DNA of 35,227 nucleotides. Origin: a virus. Shown in pieces: positions 1 through 6,059 of the stretch. Positions within the stretch are counted from its first letter, which is position 1, and the number at the start of each line of letters is the position of its first letter. The stretch is taken from positions 1-35,227 of the IMG/VR virus record IMGVR_UViG_3300024518_002645. The stretch is one strand, 5' to 3'. Made by a program: the position numbers and the translations under genes. A model generated the notes under the pieces. That model was given only the letters and a program-made list of their open reading frames with translations, searched no databases and was not told where the DNA came from.

Positions 1-272
1 GGATGCGGCGGATTTATCGTTTGCGTGATGTATACCAGATTTGCTGATGTTAGCGTTGGCTTTGGCTTATGGTGATGCGGGTTGGTAATCCGTATTTGCT
101 GTGCGCTTGTTCCCATCAGTGCGTAATTAGGCGCGGAAATTGGTTTCATTATGGCTGGCATTGTGATTGCGCGATGCGGTGTGATGTGGATTGTGAGGCT
201 TGCGAGTCTCCTCTAGGTGCGGATTTTCTGAATCCCACGACCCGCGAAGCAAACCGCAAGTGAAGGTGTCAG

Positions 273-287
273 GGATGACTTGTCTCC
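273..287 (+). repeat. 15-bp direct repeat, copy 1
   Basis: GGATGACTTGTCTCC occurs here and again at 430-444, 157 bp apart, inside DNA that does not look coding. A 10-base core (ACTTGTCTCC) recurs at 22194-22203 in a late intergenic gap. It could be a phage promoter or a protein-binding site; the sequence does not say which. Confidence 0.7.
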
Positions 288-429
288 CCTTTGGTCATAC
301 TGGTGACAAATCTGGTGCAGAGTAGCACAATTTACATCACGATCAGCCCCGACTACGGGGGGTTGCTCTCTATCGGCAATGCGGTGTCAGGCGATACATA
401 TTTGACACTTGCGCTAGATAGGGTGAAGC

Positions 430-444
430 GGATGACTTGTCTCC
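430..444 (+). repeat. 15-bp direct repeat, copy 2
   Basis: Identical over 15 bases to 273-287. It lies 110 bp upstream of the block that carries the terminator at 571-607. Flanking bases differ between the copies, so the match is limited to the 15-mer. Confidence 0.7.
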
Positions 445-570
445 GCGCCATGATTTTTTGACTTCATGGAGTTGGGTACTTGTGCGGGTGATGCCCGCCC
501 TGTGCCATGCAAACAACTAGGTGAAGTTTAGGTCTTGGAGGTTGTCTTATGCGTACCATAAATAACCCAC

Positions 571-607
571 CCGCACGGGAGTTCGCCGCTCCCGTGCGGT
601 CTTTTTC
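571..607 (+). terminator. Strong intrinsic terminator before the first gene
   Basis: An 11-bp perfect GC-rich stem (CCGCACGGGAG at 571-581, CTCCCGTGCGG at 589-599) with a 7-base loop is followed by TCTTTTTC. This is a textbook rho-independent terminator. It ends transcripts arriving from the left, so the genes from 684 on need a promoter downstream of it or antitermination. Confidence 0.9.
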
Positions 608-624
608 AACATCTTCAATAACGG

Positions 625-644
625 GGCTGCCTTGTCAGGTAGCC
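625..644 (+). promoter_or_regulatory. Leader hairpin upstream of first gene
   Basis: GGCTGCC (625-631) pairs with GGTAGCC (638-644) around a 6-base loop with one G-U pair. It is followed by an A/C-rich unstructured stretch and then the SD of the gene at 684. The same order of hairpin, CAA-rich spacer and SD recurs before the genes at 1664 and 4027. It is probably a 5' untranslated-region element. Confidence 0.4.
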
Positions 645-683
645 GTACACATCAACCCATTAACATCCAACAAAGGAATAGTT

Positions 684-905
684 ATGACAGAAAAAATGAA
701 ACCTAATTGCTGCCTTGTCACTCATGGCAATAGCCACGGGGATGCCCCCCTTTACTGGCTCGTGCCAACAGGTGACGCCGAAACCGCGCTGGAAATCGCG
801 GAGGATTACCACCCGCAAGAGGTGCGAGCCTTGTCCGGTTACTGGGAAGCAATCCCCATCACCCACCCGCATCCGGAAACAATAAAGCAAATCTCTGGCT
901 TATGA
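684..905 (+). CDS. Small hypothetical protein, 73 aa
   Basis: First convincing gene of the window. The start was set at 684 because AAAGGA sits about 6 bases upstream; a longer frame from 549 would read through the terminator hairpin and has no SD. The protein is acidic, with a Cys pair near residues 9-10 and a YWLVPTGDAETA segment, and looks like a small globular fold. No family was recognised. The stop overlaps the next start by four bases (ATGA), so the two are probably translationally coupled. Confidence 0.6.
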   Translation: MTEKMKPNCCLVTHGNSHGDAPLYWLVPTGDAETALEIAEDYHPQEVRALSGYWEAIPITHPHPETIKQISGL

Positions 906-1081
906 ACCAGCACTATCTCAAGGGCGTGTTCTCCACGTCTGGCCGTAAGAGATCTCGATACCAGGGACGTCCGCGCAAGCGTGGCTCTGGTGAACGAGTC
1001 CGTACCTTTGCCCAACGCAAGGTCACGGGCAAAATGAAACCCATGGGACGTTGGCCCACCAGCATAGGCTTCTATGAATGA
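902..1081 (+). CDS. Very basic 59-aa protein
   Basis: A 59-residue frame that begins in the ATGA overlap with the preceding gene and ends 8 bases inside the next gene. It is extremely rich in Arg, Lys and Gly (for example SGRKRSRYQGRPRKRGSGER), so nucleic-acid binding is plausible. There is no separate SD: translation would depend on coupling to the upstream gene. It fills exactly the gap between two genes, which is the main argument that it is real. No family recognised. Confidence 0.55.
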   Translation: MNQHYLKGVFSTSGRKRSRYQGRPRKRGSGERVRTFAQRKVTGKMKPMGRWPTSIGFYE

Positions 1082-1520
1082 GTACCAGTTAAGCACCGAT
1101 GTGGTGATAGACATCACACCGGAGAAGAAACGCGCCATGCCGCTCGACGGCAAGGTGTTCCCCGTGAAGTACCTCAAGGCAGCAGGTGTGGCTCGGTACA
1201 AGCTCACAAAGTGCATTGGCAGGAACGTGTACGTCATATTCGACAAGCCATTGGATGACTGCCGTCAGCGTGGCGTGTATCTGGCACTTGTCGGGGGGTT
1301 CATGGTGGACGTAGCCAAGATTGAGCGTGAAACCAAGGACGGAAAGGTGGTCAAGGTTAAGAAGGTGGTCAAGGTTGAGATGAACAAGTGCTGGCTATGG
1401 GTCAACGCTGGGCCACTCAAGGGGCCTCGAAGCATTGATGACGTGCCTTACGGTGATGAGCCGAAGTATTTCAAGGTCATCAGCCGCATCGTGCGGGCTG
1501 AACACCTCAAGAAAAAGTGA
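1074..1520 (+). CDS. Hypothetical protein, 148 aa
   Basis: Begins inside the end of the 59-aa gene. It is a Lys- and Val-rich protein with a repeated basic stretch near residues 90-101 (KVVKVKKVVKVE), one WLWV segment and a charged C-terminus ending in three lysines. No enzyme motif is visible and I do not recognise a family. Its place in a run of small orphan genes suggests an early phage function such as modifying the host. Confidence 0.65.
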   Translation: MNEYQLSTDVVIDITPEKKRAMPLDGKVFPVKYLKAAGVARYKLTKCIGRNVYVIFDKPLDDCRQRGVYLALVGGFMVDVAKIERETKDGKVVKVKKVVKVEMNKCWLWVNAGPLKGPRSIDDVPYGDEPKYFKVISRIVRAEHLKKK

Positions 1521-1539
1521 GTACCGTTACCCTGTTACC

Positions 1540-1578
1540 CCTTAACCCCTATCTCTGCAACAATGCGCAGAGTTAAGG
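1540..1578 (+). other. Bulged stem-loop between genes
   Basis: CCTTAA (1540-1545) pairs with TTAAGG (1573-1578), and inside it CTCTGC (1553-1558) pairs with GCAGAG (1567-1572). A 7-base bulge lies on the left and an 8-base loop at the tip. No T-run follows, so it is not a classical terminator. It could be an mRNA processing or stability element. Confidence 0.45.
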
Positions 1579-1617
1579 CATACAGGTCTTATTCACGCTT
1601 CCCACAATTTCCCCATC

Positions 1618-1656
1618 CCGCTGGGGGTAATCAGCGGATAACAACAAACAACAAGG
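1618..1656 (+). promoter_or_regulatory. Hairpin plus CAA-rich leader before 1664
   Basis: CCGCTG (1618-1623) and CAGCGG (1632-1637) form a 6-bp perfect stem. It is followed by TAACAACAAACAACAAGG, which supplies a weak SD for the start at 1664. A closely similar CAA-rich leader occurs before 4027. A phage 5' untranslated-region design is likely. Confidence 0.45.
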
Positions 1657-1663
1657 ACAAACA

Positions 1664-1852
1664 ATGATGGTTCATCTATCTGATGAAGAAAAGCGCGTAG
1701 CTGCCAAGCTAGATGTGGCACTGCGCGGAGAGGACGCCAAGATAGTTATCAACGTCTTGCGTATACGCCAGCAACGTCTGGAAAACAAACACAACCTGAA
1801 CAATGGGCTCAAACAAATAGAGTTGCTCATGCTTGGAGGGAACAAGTCATGA
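1664..1852 (+). CDS. Small hypothetical protein, 62 aa
   Basis: A short, probably all-helical protein with alternating charged residues (LSDEEKRVAAKLDVALRGED) and a predicted amphipathic helix from about residue 30 to 55. It is preceded by AAGGAC at SD distance. The last codons contain GGAGGG, which serves as SD for the next gene, and its stop overlaps that start (ATGA). No family recognised. Confidence 0.6.
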   Translation: MMVHLSDEEKRVAAKLDVALRGEDAKIVINVLRIRQQRLENKHNLNNGLKQIELLMLGGNKS

Positions 1853-2385
1853 TGAGGAAACTGATGAGTAAAGACATCAAGCACAATGCGTTTAAGTACG
1901 TCGAGCCCAATGCACCCACTGAGTCGGGGCTTTATTGGCCCGAACAGAACGGGGTAACAGGAGACATATGGGAATACTCCTACTACCTCGGGAGCGTTGA
2001 GATAGACGGAAGAAAGCTAGACCTCGGCGTCTATGTTGGGCCGTTTGAGGACGAGCGCACGTGGGGAGAGCCTGACATGGAGCGGGAATATGGGTATCAG
2101 GAGGTGTACGATGCCACCTGTTATGGCCCTGACGGGGGCGACTACATCAGTGGGCCTATGTTTCCACCATTCTGCCTGACAGGCAGTGTCCTGCCGGTAA
2201 AGAAAGACGATCTTCAGGCACATAAAGAACTGTGCTTTCATAGACTGAGGCACTTTGGGTTGCCCTACCACGAAAATCGTGATGCATGGGCGAACCTAAA
2301 AACTACTGCCGATTCGATTGCTCGATACAGCAAAGCAGATGAGCTCCACAGGAAGATGTATCCCCGTAAGGAGGACAAGTCATGA
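1849..2385 (+). CDS. Hypothetical protein, 178 aa
   Basis: Two starts are possible: 1849, coupled to the upstream stop with GGAGGG in front, or 1864 (MSKDIKH), with GAGGA six bases upstream. The second start gives an N-terminus almost identical in DNA to that of the next gene (MSKDINH). The protein is rich in Tyr, Trp, Gly and acidic residues, with phrases such as ESGLYWPEQNG and DLGVYVGPFED, which resembles a beta-rich fold. Its C-terminus EDKS contains the SD for the following gene. No family recognised. Confidence 0.65.
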   Translation: MMRKLMSKDIKHNAFKYVEPNAPTESGLYWPEQNGVTGDIWEYSYYLGSVEIDGRKLDLGVYVGPFEDERTWGEPDMEREYGYQEVYDATCYGPDGGDYISGPMFPPFCLTGSVLPVKKDDLQAHKELCFHRLRHFGLPYHENRDAWANLKTTADSIARYSKADELHRKMYPRKEDKS

Positions 2386-2816
2386 GTAAAGACATTAACC
2401 ACAGGGAGTGCATGCTGGCATTAGCCGAAGCGTTGCGACTCATAGCAGCAGGGATCGAACAGAACCCTGAAGAACCCCTCGGCGAGAAGGGGGGAGGGAC
2501 ATCACTGGTGATCAAGTCCGTGAGAGTGCCTTCTGTGCGTGTGGACGGGGACGTGGACTATGCGAACGTGAGTTGTTCCTACACGGTGGACGACGACATG
2601 GACTCATCCAATACATCCACCGTGAAACACCACACCGATGATGCGCTGGGCAGCAGTCACCTCAATCCGTTTATCACCGAGGTTCACGATATGCTCTGGG
2701 GGTACTTGATGGGTGAGCTGCCGGAACAGCTGGCAATCGCAGCAGGGGAGCAGCCCCTCGATGAGCAGTGGCAGAGCCAATTCATAACTCACCCCGCCAC
2801 GGAGGACGAATCATGA
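2382..2816 (+). CDS. Hypothetical acidic protein, 144 aa
   Basis: Starts in an ATGA overlap behind AAGGAGGAC. The N-terminus (MSKDINH) repeats that of the preceding gene. The rest is acidic with many Asp, Ser and Thr residues (VDDDMDSSNTST) and a more helical C-terminal half (LWGYLMGELPEQLAIAAGEQ). It ends in TEDES, whose codons again form a GGAGGAC SD for the next gene. No function can be read from the sequence. Confidence 0.65.
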   Translation: MSKDINHRECMLALAEALRLIAAGIEQNPEEPLGEKGGGTSLVIKSVRVPSVRVDGDVDYANVSCSYTVDDDMDSSNTSTVKHHTDDALGSSHLNPFITEVHDMLWGYLMGELPEQLAIAAGEQPLDEQWQSQFITHPATEDES

Positions 2817-3040
2817 GTAAACGCACCCTTCAGTATCGGCGCAGGCAATTAGCCCGTGCCAAGTACAAGGCCCTCAGAAAGGCCTTGCAATGGGAGTCAG
2901 ACCATCCGTTAGCCTATAATTCGAGATGGCTTGGCGTCCAAGCCAGCACTCATAGCCGCCCCTGCTCATGCTTTCTCTGCAAGAGCCGAGGGGGGCCGTC
3001 CATGCAGGAACGCCGTGCTGCTAAGGAGGACGAGTCATGA
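2813..3040 (+). CDS. Small Cys-motif protein (CSCxxC), 75 aa
   Basis: Start set at 2813, in the ATGA overlap behind GGAGGAC; an upstream frame from 2768 lacks an SD. The N-terminus is strongly basic (QYRRRQLARAKYKALRKAL). Residues near 47-62 read STHSRPCSCFLCKSRGG, followed by SMQERRA. From memory, this resembles a small widespread bacterial and phage protein type with a PCSCWMCGNPRR-like motif followed by TxQEKR; I infer relationship, perhaps metal or nucleic-acid binding. The function of that group is not known to me. It ends in KEDES with the embedded SD for the next gene. Confidence 0.65.
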   Translation: MSKRTLQYRRRQLARAKYKALRKALQWESDHPLAYNSRWLGVQASTHSRPCSCFLCKSRGGPSMQERRAAKEDES

Positions 3041-3915
3041 CCAGAGCGGAAGAGCTGCGCGGTCTTGACAAGAAGGTTCATGTCGAACTGTCCAAGAAGT
3101 TCACCCCTTCAGCCGTGGCGTATCGTGGCATTGCGAAGATCAACCAAGACACGGAGTGGACGGAGTCATGGATATTCCCGATTGAGGGGTACGAGTGCCT
3201 GAGGTTCCACCTTGTCTTGGACAACAGGATAACGGTGCAGATGGATGATATGTCCAGCCTGAACTCCATCTTGCCACCGCTGGACCCTCGCCATCAGACC
3301 GGCGCAAAGTCAATGGGCATCGTTGAGGAAAGCACGGGCCTCTTCGTTCACAAGCTGGAGGAGTTGGGGGCTGCTGCTTTTGGGGCTGCTGTTCATGACA
3401 TCAATAAAAAAACCAACCCTGAAGCTCTGTTCAAGCTGGTCATGCACCACCTAGATAGAACGGGTGGCACAAATGCCTGTGGTGGCTTGGGCAGGCCGAA
3501 GCAAGCGCCAAGTCAATGGGACTTTAAGGAAAAGTTTGATGTCTCGTACCCGTTTGATGACGCTGACTACCATCGACGCACCGGACAGACACCTAACCAT
3601 CATGGCTTTGATGATTACCTCAAGAAGGTTGACTGCTTCGGGGAGCTGGAGATGAACATACCACCGTGGGTCACGCGCCCGTTCTATGGTCATTACTTGC
3701 GCAACACAGAGTGGCGTGAGCTATGGTGGGATCGCGTGCCGGCAGCCGGTAAGGGCATGTTGATGATGCTTCTCTGTAACAACTCCGCACCATGGAGGCC
3801 CAGCGATTACTTCCTTGGGCCCCGTGACCACGAGGTATTGTTTGACGACAGGGTCGGCGCTGGCTGGCGCAGGACTCGCCTCACGTGGCAGAAGGAATAC
3901 GAAAAGAATTTATGA
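3037..3915 (+). CDS. Hypothetical protein, 292 aa
   Basis: Last member of the chained block, preceded by AAGGAGGAC and an ATGA overlap. It is a soluble protein of mixed composition with many aromatic and His residues, for example LFKLVMHHLDRTGG and PPWVTRPFYGHYLR, and no membrane segment or signal peptide. No Walker, HExxH or nuclease motif stands out. A structured intergenic leader begins just after its stop. I do not recognise the family. Confidence 0.7.
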   Translation: MTRAEELRGLDKKVHVELSKKFTPSAVAYRGIAKINQDTEWTESWIFPIEGYECLRFHLVLDNRITVQMDDMSSLNSILPPLDPRHQTGAKSMGIVEESTGLFVHKLEELGAAAFGAAVHDINKKTNPEALFKLVMHHLDRTGGTNACGGLGRPKQAPSQWDFKEKFDVSYPFDDADYHRRTGQTPNHHGFDDYLKKVDCFGELEMNIPPWVTRPFYGHYLRNTEWRELWWDRVPAAGKGMLMMLLCNNSAPWRPSDYFLGPRDHEVLFDDRVGAGWRRTRLTWQKEYEKNL

Positions 3916-3917
3916 AT

Positions 3918-3997
3918 CTACAGTAAGGCTACGCTGTAGGATAGCAGATGGGTCACCTGGTTCCAGTCCGGAGCTGGGTGGCCCATCTTGGGTAGCC
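3918..3997 (+). promoter_or_regulatory. Structured leader upstream of 4027
   Basis: Two hairpins lie in a 111-base gap: CTACAG/CTGTAG (3918-3923, 3934-3939) and an 11-bp stem with one G-U pair (3947-3957 with 3977-3987, loop 19 bases). GGCTAC (3927-3932) could instead pair with GTAGCC (3992-3997), enclosing the large hairpin, so two mutually exclusive folds exist. There is no T-run. A CAA-rich stretch and GGGAAAGGA follow, leading into the gene at 4027. It may be a regulatory RNA leader or a processing site. Confidence 0.5.
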
Positions 3998-4026
3998 GTT
4001 AACAACAACAAGGGAAAGGACTTGCT

Positions 4027-4461
4027 ATGGAAGCAAGAGAAACACGCCTAGCCGAATGGCAGGCGATTAAGGCACTGGTTGGCCTCAGCCACACGTTCCA
4101 GATAATACCTGTCATGGGCAAGGACGGTACACCCGTACTTGACGAGACGGGGGGCTGGGTGATTGATGAAGTTAAATACTTCGACAAGCCAAACCAACGC
4201 AAGAAGAGGAAGCAGGAGTGGGCCTCATATCGACAGGCCCATCTGCTTGAACAGGACACGTACTACATGGAACAGGGCTGGCTGTTACTTGCCCGCCTAA
4301 GGAGCGGCGACATAACTAACGCCTTGTTTCGTGACTACATGGACAGGATGAAAGAAACGGCGATCAACCGCCAGATGAAAGGGATAAAGGAATATGAAGA
4401 AAACATTGGTGTTCCTACTGATGCTAAGTTCGCTGAACACAGGCGCTCAAGGGCGGCCTGA
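4027..4461 (+). CDS. Hypothetical protein, 144 aa
   Basis: Preceded by GGAAAGGA. It is a charged, largely helical protein. The segment VMGKDGTPVLDETGGWVIDE (about residues 29-48) resembles a beta-hairpin, and a Lys/Arg-rich patch follows (NQRKKRKQEW). It overlaps the lysin gene by 68 bases. No family recognised; because of the overlap it is probably co-expressed with the lysin. Confidence 0.65.
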   Translation: MEARETRLAEWQAIKALVGLSHTFQIIPVMGKDGTPVLDETGGWVIDEVKYFDKPNQRKKRKQEWASYRQAHLLEQDTYYMEQGWLLLARLRSGDITNALFRDYMDRMKETAINRQMKGIKEYEENIGVPTDAKFAEHRRSRAA

Positions 4462-4900
4462 CAAACCCACTCGGGAACAGATCGTGGCCGTCACGCTGTT
4501 GGCCGAGGCTCGTGGAGGTGGCTTCATTGCCATGCTCAACGTGGCCTGCGTCATTCAGCAGAGGGCAATCAACCGTAACCTGGAGCCGTACCAGATATGT
4601 CTCCAACGCAAGCAGTTTAGCTGCTGGAATAACAAGACCTATAAAGATCTTGAGGACCTGCTCTGCACACGCCACGCTCCCAGCGCCAAGTCCCTGGCCC
4701 TGGACCTACAGCGGGGCGTTAAGCTGGGCAGGGATAAGCGGGGCTACCCTGACCACTACTTCGCCAAGTCGATGAAGGTGTGGCCACGTTGGGGCTACAA
4801 AGGTGGCAGTCGTGCCAACCCAAAACTCAAGCCTGTCTATGACGATGGGCATCACCTGTTCTTCAGGCTCCGGCCTGCCAAGAGAGACGGGAATAAGTAA
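4394..4900 (+). CDS. SleB-like cell wall hydrolase (endolysin)
   Basis: A 168-residue protein matching the SleB/Hydrolase_2 type of peptidoglycan hydrolase. LLAEARGGGFIAMLNVACVI (about residues 35-54) carries the Glu (E38) expected to be catalytic, and QRKQFSCWNN (71-80) is the usual second signature. Residues 1-18 (MKKTLVFLLMLSSLNTGA) form a Sec-type signal peptide with a possible cleavage after GA, so the enzyme probably reaches the periplasm without a holin. An SD (AAAGGA) lies just upstream. The gene sits far from the structural block, among early-looking genes, and overlaps the previous gene. The most likely job is host lysis; a role in entry is less likely given the signal peptide. Confidence 0.85.
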   Translation: MKKTLVFLLMLSSLNTGAQGRPDKPTREQIVAVTLLAEARGGGFIAMLNVACVIQQRAINRNLEPYQICLQRKQFSCWNNKTYKDLEDLLCTRHAPSAKSLALDLQRGVKLGRDKRGYPDHYFAKSMKVWPRWGYKGGSRANPKLKPVYDDGHHLFFRLRPAKRDGNK

Positions 4901-4973
4901 GTGTGTATAAACCTTGCACACTGGTATCGGGCATCTATGATTGCCCCCTGCCACTGCAAGAGATCGGAAAAAT

Positions 4974-6047
4974 ATGTCAGACGATAAACTAATAACTGTT
5001 TCCCCTGAAGAGCTCATAAAGGAGCTTGGGGATTGTGTTGAACTCAAGATTGCTGGTGGAGCTGTTGGCCCTCCCGGTGTTGGTAAGACGGACATAGTAA
5101 TCCAGCTTGCAAAGAAGCTGGGGTACGACTTGCTCATCACTCATCCCGTGTGTGATGATGCCATCGACTACAAGGGCTTGCCCGCCATCATTGATGGCCC
5201 CGATGGCGAGAAGGTTGGGAAGTTCCTGCCTTACGGTCACCTCAAGGATATGATCAACGCTACCAAGCCTTTGATTGTGTTCATCGACGACATGGGCCAA
5301 GCCTTAAGGCTCGTGCAAGCTGCCATCATGCAGCTCTTATGGAACCGTGCCATCAATGGCGTACCCGTGTCCGAACACGTGTCGTTCTTGTGGGCCTCAA
5401 ACCGTGCGGGCGATCGTGCCGGAGCGGATGCCGGAATGCTTGAGCCACTGAAGTCCAGAAGCTACATCTTTCAGGTGGAAGCTGATGTGAATGCGTGGAT
5501 CAAGTGGGCTGGCAAGAAGGAGAGCGAGGGAGGTGGTGACATGCCTCCCTGCCTGACTGCGTTCATGCGCTTCAAGCCGGAACTGTTAAACGACTTCACG
5601 CCCACGCGTGACATGGTTAACAGCCCGAACCCCCGTAACTGGGCGAACCTCGGGAAAGCGTTCCGCTATGGAATGAGCAAGGACGGCAAGAAAGGTGGAC
5701 CTATGGCTACAGCGGCCAAGTACGCTGGTGCTGTCGGGGACGGCGCAGCCGCAGTGTTCTCTGGATTCGAGCGCACGTGGGGAGACCTACCTGACATGAA
5801 GCGGGTCATGCTCAACCCTGACAGCGAGCCGGTTCCGGAGAAGCTGGAGGTTCTCTATGCCTTGTCCGGAGCACTGTCATACTACGCCACCCCGAACAAC
5901 CTGGACGGGCTGCTCAAGTATGTTGCTCGCATGCCTCAGGAGTTCCAGGTGACCACACTGAAAGACATGCTTGTGCGTACGCCCAAGCTCAGCGAAACGA
6001 AAGCGGTCCAGAACTGGATCGACGACAATGTAGATGTCGTATTCTAG
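4974..6047 (+). CDS. MoxR/CobS-like AAA+ ATPase
   Basis: A 357-residue AAA+ protein. Walker A is GPPGVGKT (about 32-39), Walker B is LIVFIDD (about 100-106), with Asp where Glu is more usual, and a sensor-1 Asn lies in WASNR (about 140-144). LEPLKSRSYIFQVEAD and the following W-x-K-W-A region match the MoxR type. A TTG frame from 4941 is possible, but ATG 4974 was chosen as the natural N-terminus even though its SD is weak. MoxR ATPases typically work with a VWA protein as chaperones or metal-insertion machines, and such a partner follows 12 bases downstream. The substrate is unknown. Confidence 0.85.
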   Translation: MSDDKLITVSPEELIKELGDCVELKIAGGAVGPPGVGKTDIVIQLAKKLGYDLLITHPVCDDAIDYKGLPAIIDGPDGEKVGKFLPYGHLKDMINATKPLIVFIDDMGQALRLVQAAIMQLLWNRAINGVPVSEHVSFLWASNRAGDRAGADAGMLEPLKSRSYIFQVEADVNAWIKWAGKKESEGGGDMPPCLTAFMRFKPELLNDFTPTRDMVNSPNPRNWANLGKAFRYGMSKDGKKGGPMATAAKYAGAVGDGAAAVFSGFERTWGDLPDMKRVMLNPDSEPVPEKLEVLYALSGALSYYATPNNLDGLLKYVARMPQEFQVTTLKDMLVRTPKLSETKAVQNWIDDNVDVVF

Positions 6048-6059
6048 GAGAAACAAACC

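Larger units (their letters stand above)
1..548. other. Left-end non-coding region
   Basis: About 550 bases without a convincing gene. The + strand is rich in G and T, unlike the coding DNA that follows, and has scattered copies of GATGCGG. It contains a 15-bp direct repeat, the shorter repeat GGTGTCAGG near 266 and 383, and a small hairpin (CCCCG at 347-351 with CGGGG at 356-360). TTGACA occurs at 402-407 but has no good -10 box 16-18 bp downstream. The only reading frame of note (69-263) has no SD site and an improbable Cys-rich composition. It may be an early control region or a piece of non-coding host or phage DNA. Confidence 0.5.

Noticed and set aside
69-263. 64-aa reading frame, rich in Cys
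   Set aside because: No SD, odd composition, isolated in repeat-bearing non-coding DNA, and no relation to the gene chain that starts at 684.
402-430. TTGACA as a sigma-70 promoter
   Set aside because: No acceptable -10 hexamer at 16-18 bp.
549-683. Upstream extension of the 73-aa gene
   Set aside because: It would translate through a textbook terminator hairpin; the ATG at 684 has a proper SD.
1633-1644. AGCGGATAACAA, identical to part of the lac operator
   Set aside because: Twelve bases only, without the other half-site; it overlaps a leader hairpin. Most likely chance.
3947-3987. GGTTCCAGTCC inside a hairpin, resembling a tRNA T-arm
   Set aside because: The flanking bases do not form a T stem and no anticodon or acceptor arm can be drawn.
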